From Thioalkalivibrio sp. (GTDB lineage Bacteria; Pseudomonadota; Gammaproteobacteria; Ectothiorhodospirales; Ectothiorhodospiraceae): a stretch of DNA of 5,037 nucleotides. Every line of letters starts with the position of its first letter. Within the stretch, counting starts at the first letter, position 1. A program made the position numbers and the translations under genes. This document shows, one piece after another, positions 1 to 5,037 of the stretch. The stretch lies in NCBI GenBank assembly GCA_003553165.1, contig PUOZ01000110.1, positions 1 to 5,037 on the forward strand, written 5' to 3'. The notes below the pieces were generated by a model that saw only the letters and a program-made list of their open reading frames with translations, was not told the DNA's origin and ran no database searches.

Positions 1-570
1 GACTTCGCCCAGGTTGTGCGGGGGCACGTTCGTCGCCATGCCCACCGCGATACCCGCGGAGCCGTTGACCAGCAGGTTCGGAAACCTGCTCGGCAGCACT
101 GAGGGTTCGCGCTCGGAGCCGTCGTAGTTCTCGACGAAGTCGACCGTCTCCTTGTCGATGTCCGCCAGCAGCTCCTGCGCGATGCGGGCCATGCGCACTT
201 CGGTGTACCGCATGGCTGCGGGCGCGTCACCGTCGACCGAGCCGAAGTTGCCCTGCCCGTCTACGAGCATGTAGCGCATCGAGAAGGGCTGCGCCATGCG
301 CACGATGGCGTCGTAGACGGCGCTGTCGCCGTGCGGGTGGTATTTGCCGATCACGTCACCGACCACGCGGGCCGATTTCTTGTAGGGCTTGTTGAACTCG
401 TTTCCGAGCTCCCGCATCGCGTGCAGCACCCGCCGATGGACAGGCTTCAGGCCGTCGCGGACGTCAGGAAGCGCCCGCCCGACGATCACGCTCATCGCGT
501 AATCGAGGTAGGACTGCTGCATCTCGTCTTCGAGATTGACCGGGAATACTTCCTTGGCGAATTCGGCCAT
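1..570 (-). CDS. gyrA: DNA gyrase subunit A, N-terminal 190 residues (gene continues past left edge)
   Basis: GyrA is the breakage-reunion subunit of DNA gyrase, the type IIA topoisomerase that uses ATP (through GyrB) to introduce negative supercoils. Translating the minus strand from the ATG at 570 gives 190 uninterrupted codons to the window edge. Visible landmarks are [20 protein letters not shown] (residues 21-40), KPVHRRVL (42-49), [12 protein letters not shown] (76-87) and AAMRYTE (118-124). The catalytic tyrosine falls at residue 122. Quinolone-determining positions are Ser83 and Asp87, the susceptible-type residues. These numbers coincide with E. coli GyrA, which strongly supports the start. 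ParC is the main alternative, but the GyrA-type N-terminus and the stretch [11 protein letters not shown] favour gyrA. The ribosome-binding site is weak: only purine-rich GAAAG lies just upstream. mtnA sits 80 bases upstream on the same strand, an arrangement I recall from pseudomonads. About three quarters of the protein, including the C-terminal DNA-wrapping domain, lies outside the window. Confidence 0.97.
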   Translation of the reverse strand, partial: MAEFAKEVFPVNLEDEMQQSYLDYAMSVIVGRALPDVRDGLKPVHRRVLHAMRELGNEFNKPYKKSARVVGDVIGKYHPHGDSAVYDAIVRMAQPFSMRYMLVDGQGNFGSVDGDAPAAMRYTEVRMARIAQELLADIDKETVDFVENYDGSEREPSVLPSRFPNLLVNGSAGIAVGMATNVPPHNLGEV

Positions 571-616
571 AGGCTTTCGGCGTTTTCCGGGGAGGATAAA
601 CCCGGAATCCTACCAT

Positions 617-643
617 AGCAGGGCACGCACGGCGCGCCCTGCT
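617..643 (-). promoter_or_regulatory. Perfect 8-bp hairpin in the mtnA-gyrA intergenic leader
   Basis: The arms AGCAGGGC (617-624) and GCCCTGCT (636-643) are exact inverted complements separated by 11 bases. The hairpin begins 7 bases beyond the mtnA stop and ends 46 bases before the gyrA ATG. No run of T follows on either strand, so it is not a classical intrinsic terminator. It could stabilise the mtnA 3' end, act as an attenuator or processing site before gyrA, or be chance in G+C-rich sequence. A weaker second stem (AGGAT 593-597 with ATCCT 607-611, 9-base loop) lies between it and gyrA. I see no convincing -35/-10 pair here; TATGGT on the minus strand near 612-617 is only a poor -10 candidate. 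Confidence 0.45.
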
Positions 644-650
644 CGCCCCC

Positions 651-1712
651 TCAGCTTGGGAGCCCCTTCCCGAGCGCCGCCAGGCTCTGCCTGTCCGGTC
701 GCCGCACCACGCCATGCTCAGTCACAATGGCATCGATCAACCGGGCCGGGGTCACGTCGAAGGCCGGGTTCCAGGCCCGGGCGCCGTGAGCGGCAACCTG
801 CTGGCCGGCGAGTTCCAGCACCTCGGACTCCGGCCGCGTCTCGATGGGGATTGCCGTGCCGTCATCGGTGCCGAAGTCGATGGTGCTCAGCGGCGCCGCG
901 ACCATGAAGCCCACGCCGTGTTCCCGCGCCAGCACCGCCAACCCGTAGGTCCCGATCTTGTTGGCGGTGTCACCGTTGGCCGCGATACGGTCGGCCCCGA
1001 CGATCACCCAGCCGACCGCGCCGGAGCGCAGCAGGCTGGCCGCGGCGCCCTCGCAGAGCAATCGCACGGGAATGCCATCCTGCACCAACTCCCAGGCCGT
1101 GAGACGCGCGCCCTGAAGCCAGGGACGGGTCTCGTCGGCAAAGACCTCGGTGACGCGCCCGCCCGCCCAGGCGGAACGGATCACACCCAGTGCGGTGCCG
1201 AACCCGCCGGTAGCCAGGGATCCCGTGTTGCAATGGGTCAGGACCGCACGACCGGGCTCGATCATTGCCGCACCCAGCTCGCCCATGCGCCGGTTGGCGG
1301 CAATGTCGTCGACGAGCATGGCCTGTGCCGTGGCCAGGGACGCCGCACAGGCTTCTTCCGCCGACGCACAGCCGTCCAGTACCCGCCGCATCCGGTCCAG
1401 TGCCCAGAACAGATTCACCGCCGTCGGACGCGACGCCGCCAGCTGTTCCAGCGCCGTATCGACCTCGGCGCGCCAGGAGTTTTCCGATCGCTTGCGCGCC
1501 GCCTCGCAGGCGAGCACGACGCCGAAACCCGCGGCGATGCCGATGGCCGGCGCCCCGCGTACCACCATGTCGCGGATGGCCGTCGCGACGGCTTGGGGCT
1601 CCGTGTAGGCATTCTCCCGTGTCTCACCCGGCAGTCGGCGCTGGTCCAACAGGTAGAGGACCCCGTCTTCGAAGCGGATGGGCCGGATGGTGTCTGGCAG
1701 GAGCGGATTCAT
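651..1712 (-). CDS. mtnA: S-methyl-5-thioribose-1-phosphate isomerase
   Basis: This 353-residue protein is the cytoplasmic isomerase that converts 5-methylthioribose-1-phosphate to 5-methylthioribulose-1-phosphate in methionine salvage from methylthioadenosine. It belongs to the eIF2B-like MtnA family and has its usual length. Motifs seen in order: [14 protein letters not shown] (52-65); [18 protein letters not shown] (159-176) with the presumed catalytic Cys161; [19 protein letters not shown] (191-209); [20 protein letters not shown] (237-256) with the presumed catalytic Asp241; AAPLSTID (272-279); and WNPAFDVTP (314-322). The start at 1712 aligns with the family N-terminus and lies 4 bases after the comEC stop. 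There is no strong Shine-Dalgarno, only AATGAAG overlapping the comEC stop, so translation may be coupled to comEC. One oddity is residue 221 in [11 protein letters not shown], which is Glu where the family usually has Asp (TDSMAA-type). No other methionine-salvage gene is in the window. The related aldose-phosphate isomerases are an alternative, but the motif set fits MtnA best. Confidence 0.96.
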   Translation of the reverse strand: MNPLLPDTIRPIRFEDGVLYLLDQRRLPGETRENAYTEPQAVATAIRDMVVRGAPAIGIAAGFGVVLACEAARKRSENSWRAEVDTALEQLAASRPTAVNLFWALDRMRRVLDGCASAEEACAASLATAQAMLVDDIAANRRMGELGAAMIEPGRAVLTHCNTGSLATGGFGTALGVIRSAWAGGRVTEVFADETRPWLQGARLTAWELVQDGIPVRLLCEGAAASLLRSGAVGWVIVGADRIAANGDTANKIGTYGLAVLAREHGVGFMVAAPLSTIDFGTDDGTAIPIETRPESEVLELAGQQVAAHGARAWNPAFDVTPARLIDAIVTEHGVVRRPDRQSLAALGKGLPS

Positions 1713-1716
1713 CGCT

Positions 1717-4080
1717 TCATTCTACATGGCCCTGCGGCTTCGCGACTCCCAGCTGGGCGTTTGGGCCCTCGTCCCGGCAATGCACGGGAAGCGGAGGGGC
1801 CGGCGGAACGTGGGGGTGCCAGAAACGCCGTTGCTCGACCCGGCTGCCCGGTCCGAGCCGGATGCCGCCGGGGCCTGTTTCCAGCCAGATCATGCCGCGT
1901 TCCGCGGTGTCGAACAGGGGAATACAGCGGGCATCAAGCCGCCGTCGCACATCCGGGGCCGGATGTGCGAAGCGGTTGTCGAAGCCGCTGCTCACCCAGG
2001 CCACAGCAGGGCTGGCGGCTTCGAGCAAACCACGGCTGAGCACTCCAGCGGCACCGTGATGGGGCACCAGCAGCACATCGGTACCCAAGCTCTCGCCCTC
2101 GGCGCGCACCAACACGGTCTCCCCCAGGCCCTCCAGATCGCCGGTGAGCAGGAGACGACCGTGCCGACCCTCTACCGCAAGTACGCAGGAGGCGGCGTTG
2201 CCGAAATCCCAGAACGGGGGCGGATGCAGGGTCGTGAAGCGGACTCCGTCCCATTCCCAGGTCAAGCCTGCCTCGCAGGCCTCCTCCCCCGCCACGGCGT
2301 CACCACGGCGGCTCAGAATCTCCCGCACCGGCAGGCCAGAGACCACCGCGGCGACCCCGCCCCGGTGGTCCATGTGCTCGTGACTGACCAGGATTCGATC
2401 GATGCCGCGCACGCCACGCCGGCGCAACGCGGGCAGGACCACTGCAGATCCGGAGTCGAAGCCGTCCTCCCAGGCCGGTCCGGCGTCGTACACCAGTACG
2501 TGTCTTCGCGTCTGGACGACGACCGCAAGCCCCTGCCCGACGTCCAGCATCTCGGCCCGGAAGTCGCCCTCGGCGAGCGGTGGCGACAGGGGCAATGCCA
2601 GCGGCAGGCAAGCCAATCCCGCCCAGGGCAAAAGGTGCCTGGCACGCGGAAACAGAAGCAGGACAACCCCCGCCCCCGCCAGAACCGCACCGGGCCAGGG
2701 CACGGCCATTTCCGCGACCGCTACCGGCACGACGAGAAGAAGCTCCAGAGCCCGCAGCAGCAGCGCGAGCCAGGCGTCCGCCCACCACAGCAAAGGGGCG
2801 CCGAGGGGCGGCCAGACCAGCGCCAGTCCCGCCCCGGCCAGCAAGACCGGCAGCACCAGGAAGCTGACGACAGGGACCGCCACCAGGTTGGCTACCGGTG
2901 CAATCCAGGAACCCAACTGAAACCAGGCGAGACTCAGCGGTAACATCGCGACGGCGAGGATCACCTGGATCCGCAGCCATCCTCTCGGCCCCGGCGGGCG
3001 CACCCGGCCCTGAAGCAGGACCAGGATCACCGCCACGGCGCCGAACGAGAACCAGAAGCCGGGGGCGAGGACGCTGGCGGGTGCGACCGCCACTACGAAG
3101 ACCAGCGCGCCGGCATAGACGCGCCACGAAAGCGGGTCGCGCCGCGCCAGGACCGCTACACTCACGAGTATCAACATGACCAGTGCCCGCTGCGTAGGAA
3201 TGCTGAAACCCGCGAGTGCGGCGTAGGCCGCAGCCGCAGACATCGCAACCAGGGCACCGAACCAGTGCAGCGGAAATGCCCGACGCAACAAGGGCAGTCT
3301 TCGCCACGCGCCGCGTCCCAGCAGCAGGGCAAAGCCCGCCACCAGTCCCACGTGCAGCCCGGAGATGGCCATCAGATGATTCGTTCCGGTATGCAGAAAC
3401 CACCGCCACTCGTCGGGGTCCATCGCGCCCCGGTCGCCGATGACGAGGGCCTGCATGACGCCGGGGTGCCGGGCATCGGGATGGGCCGCGAGCATTGCAT
3501 CCCGCACCGCCGCGCGCAGCCGATGCAGGTCCTGGGTTGCGCGCCTGGCGCTCGCGCCCTCGATGTGCTCCAGGTTTCCGCGAACGCTCGCCAGGCCATG
3601 AATGCCGGCGCGGTACAGCCACGCTGCGTAGTCGAACCCGTCGGGGTTGTGCAACCCCCGGGGCGGCCGCAGGCGCAGGGTGACCCGGACACGGTCACCC
3701 GGCGCGAGGCGCGGCTCGGCGGGAACAAGGGTCACGCGCAGGCGTTCGGCCCGGAACGCGTCCGGGGCCGCGACGGTCTCATCGATTTGGAGAACAAACC
3801 GCGAACGACGCGATCCGTGGTCCGGAATACCCCGAACCGTGCCGATCACCATGACCTCGGTGCCGGTGAGAGCCGCGGGCACGGCACGCTCCATCCAGGT
3901 CTGAGCGTGCATCCCCGCGAGTGCGCATCCGAGCAGGAATCCGCTTACAGGGCGCGTGAGCCGGTGCCAGGCGAGGGCCAGGGCCGGCAGCGCCAGGACC
4001 GCCCACGGCCATTCGGGCAGGGTGGGCAACAGGTGCAGGGCCAGGATCCCGGTCACCAGAGCACCGGCGAACAGAATCAC
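1717..4080 (-). CDS. comEC: ComEC/Rec2 family DNA internalization channel protein
   Basis: ComEC forms the inner-membrane channel that carries single-stranded DNA into the cytoplasm during natural transformation. With the GTG start at 4080 it has 787 residues, a normal family length. An N-terminal hydrophobic pair (about 1-60) precedes a soluble DUF4131/OB-like region (about 65-175). The multi-helix Competence domain (about 205-475) carries the signature [13 protein letters not shown] (234-246). A C-terminal metallo-beta-lactamase-like domain starts near MLDVGQG (511-517), with metal-site residues SHEHMDH (566-572, full HxHxDH), TGD (646-648) and PHHG (673-676). Presence of these residues suggests the domain is intact and possibly a nuclease acting on the non-transported strand. 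An in-frame ATG at 4167 would add 29 Arg/Pro-rich residues (816 total), but these do not resemble a ComEC N-terminus and lack a well-placed Shine-Dalgarno. The stop lies 4 bases before mtnA. Transformation itself cannot be inferred, because many non-competent species keep comEC. Confidence 0.95.
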   Translation of the reverse strand: MILFAGALVTGILALHLLPTLPEWPWAVLALPALALAWHRLTRPVSGFLLGCALAGMHAQTWMERAVPAALTGTEVMVIGTVRGIPDHGSRRSRFVLQIDETVAAPDAFRAERLRVTLVPAEPRLAPGDRVRVTLRLRPPRGLHNPDGFDYAAWLYRAGIHGLASVRGNLEHIEGASARRATQDLHRLRAAVRDAMLAAHPDARHPGVMQALVIGDRGAMDPDEWRWFLHTGTNHLMAISGLHVGLVAGFALLLGRGAWRRLPLLRRAFPLHWFGALVAMSAAAAYAALAGFSIPTQRALVMLILVSVAVLARRDPLSWRVYAGALVFVVAVAPASVLAPGFWFSFGAVAVILVLLQGRVRPPGPRGWLRIQVILAVAMLPLSLAWFQLGSWIAPVANLVAVPVVSFLVLPVLLAGAGLALVWPPLGAPLLWWADAWLALLLRALELLLVVPVAVAEMAVPWPGAVLAGAGVVLLLFPRARHLLPWAGLACLPLALPLSPPLAEGDFRAEMLDVGQGLAVVVQTRRHVLVYDAGPAWEDGFDSGSAVVLPALRRRGVRGIDRILVSHEHMDHRGGVAAVVSGLPVREILSRRGDAVAGEEACEAGLTWEWDGVRFTTLHPPPFWDFGNAASCVLAVEGRHGRLLLTGDLEGLGETVLVRAEGESLGTDVLLVPHHGAAGVLSRGLLEAASPAVAWVSSGFDNRFAHPAPDVRRRLDARCIPLFDTAERGMIWLETGPGGIRLGPGSRVEQRRFWHPHVPPAPPLPVHCRDEGPNAQLGVAKPQGHVE

Positions 4081-4084
4081 GGTT

Positions 4085-4091
4085 CCATCCC
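4085..4091 (-). promoter_or_regulatory. Candidate ribosome-binding site for the comEC GTG start
   Basis: On the minus strand GGGATGG lies 4 bases before the GTG at 4078-4080, with its GGGA core 7 bases away. It is an imperfect match to the anti-Shine-Dalgarno complement, but better placed than anything before the alternative ATG at 4167, where GGGTGA directly abuts the start. Confidence 0.4.
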
Positions 4092-4118
4092 GGCAGGAAC
4101 GGAAATATGATGCCGCGA

Positions 4119-4135
4119 GCCCCGACCGACGGGGC
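4119..4135. repeat. 6-bp inverted repeat in the comEC / DUF2062 divergent region
   Basis: GCCCCG (4119-4124) and CGGGGC (4130-4135) are exact inverted complements around a 5-base loop. If comEC starts at 4080 this hairpin is in noncoding DNA or in the comEC leader; if it starts at 4167 it is inside the coding sequence. No T-run follows it on either strand, so it is not an obvious terminator. It could equally be a chance product of high G+C. Confidence 0.3.
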
Positions 4136-4158
4136 CGGCCAGGGCTTGGCGGCCGCTG

Positions 4159-4189
4159 TTGACGCATTCACCCGCGCGCCGTAGCGCGC
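4159..4189 (+). promoter_or_regulatory. Possible promoter and overlapping inverted repeat upstream of the DUF2062 gene
   Basis: TTGACG (4159-4164) matches the sigma-70 -35 consensus at five of six positions. Seventeen bases later lies TAGCGC (4182-4187), a poor -10 with only the initial TA conserved. That second element falls inside a perfect inverted repeat, GCGCGC (4174-4179) / GCGCGC (4184-4189), with loop CGTA. If used, transcription would begin about 6 bases before the ATG at 4200, giving an almost leaderless mRNA. This would be consistent with the absence of a Shine-Dalgarno there. The call rests on the -35 match alone and is weak. Confidence 0.25.
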
Positions 4190-4199
4190 CCACCGATCC

Positions 4200-4775
4200 A
4201 TGGCGAAAAAGTTCATCAAGAGTTGGTTCCCGGCCTACGAATCGGTCCGGGGCCACCGTGCCCTGGAAATGCTGGGTCCGCGCCTGCGCGCGCCTGATCT
4301 GTGGCATCTGAACCGGCGCTCCGTCGCTGGTGCCTTTGCCGTGGGACTCTTCGTGACCTTCCTGCCGATACCGATGCAGATGCTGCTCGCGGCCGCGATT
4401 GCAATCTGGGTGCGCGTCAACCTGCCCATATCGGTCCTGCTGGTCTGGGTGTCCAATCCCCTGACCATGCCGCCCATATTCTACACCGCGTACACGATCG
4501 GACGCTGGATCCTCAACGAACCGCGGCGCTCCTTTCGCGTGGAGATGACCATGGAGTGGTTCACCGGCGATCTATTGACGATCTGGAAGCCGCTGGTGAC
4601 CGGCAGCCTCGTGCTGGCTGTGGTCGCCTCCGCTGTCGGGTATCTGGTGGTCCGCGTGCTCTGGTGGTTCAGCGTGATGGAGCGCCTGAAGATCAGGCGC
4701 GCACGCCTGCGCCGCCGTCTGATCCGGAGCCAGCACAACCCCTACGATTCGAAGCCGGATCCCGAAAACCGCTAG
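4200..4775 (+). CDS. DUF2062 domain inner-membrane protein
   Basis: This 191-residue protein belongs to the DUF2062 family, whose biochemical role is not established. A basic amphipathic N-terminus (MAKKFIKSWF) is followed by the family core: WHLNRRSVAGAFAVGLF (35-51), FLPIPMQMLLAAAIAIW (54-70) and the conserved loop WVSNPLTMPPIFYTAY (83-98). A hydrophobic helix follows at about 133-156, then a strongly basic cytoplasmic-looking tail (161-175) and a polar C-terminus. Hydrophobicity suggests roughly three to four membrane segments, so an inner-membrane location is inferred. The start at 4200 matches the family N-terminus, although no Shine-Dalgarno precedes it. The gene is divergent from comEC and convergent with the lolD-like gene. 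The 45 bases between its TAG and the lolD stop (4776-4820) show no clear terminator hairpin with a T-run. I recall DUF2062 genes commonly beside lolCDE and comEC in gammaproteobacteria, which suggests an envelope-related job, but that is inference. Confidence 0.9.
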   Translation: MAKKFIKSWFPAYESVRGHRALEMLGPRLRAPDLWHLNRRSVAGAFAVGLFVTFLPIPMQMLLAAAIAIWVRVNLPISVLLVWVSNPLTMPPIFYTAYTIGRWILNEPRRSFRVEMTMEWFTGDLLTIWKPLVTGSLVLAVVASAVGYLVVRVLWWFSVMERLKIRRARLRRRLIRSQHNPYDSKPDPENR

Positions 4776-4820
4776 TAAGTGCGGTGTATTGGGGGGCGCC
4801 GGCACGCGCGTTGACACGGC

Positions 4821-5037
4821 TCAGGCAGTCGTCAGCAGACCATCGACCAGCCGGACGGTGCGGTCCATGCGCGCGGCGAGCGTCGGGTCGTGGGTGACCA
4901 GTGCCAATGCGCTGCCGCTCGCCTGGTTCATCTCCTGCAGCAATGCGAAGACCCGCTGCGCGCGATCGCGGTCGAGATTGCCCGTCGGCTCGTCGGCCAG
5001 GATGACCGCCGGACGCGTCACCATCGCCCGCGCGATC
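4821..5037 (-). CDS. lolD: ABC transporter ATP-binding protein, C-terminal 71 residues, probably LolD (gene continues past right edge)
   Basis: This is the 3' end of an ABC ATPase. If LolD, it energises the LolCE complex that releases outer-membrane lipoproteins from the inner membrane to LolA. The reading frame stays open to the window edge, starting IARAMVTRP, the typical sequence just after the ABC signature. Walker B and the D-loop follow as [13 protein letters not shown], and the H-loop histidine is in LALVTHDP (codon at 4890-4892). The protein ends [10 protein letters not shown]. Walker A, Q-loop and the LSGGE signature lie outside the window, so the Met at 5024 is internal and not a start. 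The EPTGNLD form and short C-terminus are shared by the MacB/LolD/FtsE group, so the fragment alone does not prove LolD. The adjacent DUF2062-comEC pair is what favours lolD over macB-like paralogues. It is convergent with DUF2062. Confidence 0.75.
   Translation of the reverse strand, partial: IARAMVTRPAVILADEPTGNLDRDRAQRVFALLQEMNQASGSALALVTHDPTLAARMDRTVRLVDGLLTTA

Noticed and set aside
464..715. Small minus-strand open frame spanning the mtnA end, the leader and the gyrA start
   Set aside because: It overlaps both real genes out of frame, has Arg-rich composition and no conserved features; a leader-peptide role is not supported.
2352..2373. Full HxHxDH motif in the ComEC C-terminal domain as an unusual feature
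   Set aside because: Both HxHxDH and HxDxDH forms are, as I recall, found among ComEC proteins, so this is within normal variation.
714..2943. Long plus-strand open frames (714-2039, 1265-2059 and 1678-2943) opposite mtnA and comEC
   Set aside because: They are antisense to clearly recognised genes, have low-complexity Arg/Pro/Gly-rich translations without family motifs, and are expected in high-GC DNA where stop codons are rare.
2300..3622. 440-codon minus-strand open frame in another frame of comEC
   Set aside because: It lies wholly within comEC on the same strand; its translation is Arg/Gly/Ala-rich with no recognisable domain, while the comEC frame has all expected motifs.
3265..4110. 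281-codon plus-strand open frame opposite the 5' part of comEC
   Set aside because: Its translation looks like an antisense shadow of ComEC, with no hydrophobic pattern or motif of its own.
4776..4820. Intrinsic terminator in the convergent gap between DUF2062 and the lolD-like gene
   Set aside because: GTGC/GCAC and GGCGCC partial pairings exist but need bulges and have no T-run on either strand.
1..5037. Mobile element, CRISPR, tRNA/rRNA, defence or other novel system
   Set aside because: No transposase, integrase, direct-repeat array, tRNA-like fold or unexplained long gap was seen; nearly all bases fall in recognised genes.

Overview
The window is about two-thirds G+C and densely coded. 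It carries four recognisable chromosomal housekeeping or conserved genes plus one gene cut by the right edge. The protein sequences (GyrA aligned residue for residue with E. coli at the N-terminus, a LolD-type ABC ATPase, a DUF2062 protein, ComEC/Rec2 and MtnA) and their order fit a high-GC gammaproteobacterium. I cannot name the genus from this stretch. There is no sign of mobile elements, CRISPR, RNA genes or recent transfer.

Layout, left to right. Positions 1-570 (minus) hold the first 190 codons of gyrA, running off the left edge. An 80-base leader with a perfect 8-bp hairpin separates it from mtnA (651-1712, minus), the methylthioribose-1-phosphate isomerase of methionine salvage. Four bases further on is the stop of comEC (1717-4080, minus; a longer start at 4167 is possible), the inner-membrane DNA-uptake channel. 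A roughly 120-base divergent region (4081-4199) with two small inverted repeats separates comEC from a plus-strand DUF2062 membrane protein (4200-4775). After a 45-base convergent gap lies the C-terminal end of a minus-strand ABC ATPase, most likely lolD (4821 to the right edge).

Two conserved neighbourhoods appear to be joined here: a lolD / DUF2062 / comEC block and an mtnA-gyrA block. The genes do not form one pathway. comEC, mtnA and gyrA share a strand with tight spacing and may be co-transcribed, while DUF2062 is transcribed alone between two oppositely oriented neighbours. I found no previously undescribed system. The points most worth a second look are the mtnA-gyrA leader hairpin, the comEC-mtnA junction, the start-site choice of comEC, and a conserved-position substitution in MtnA.
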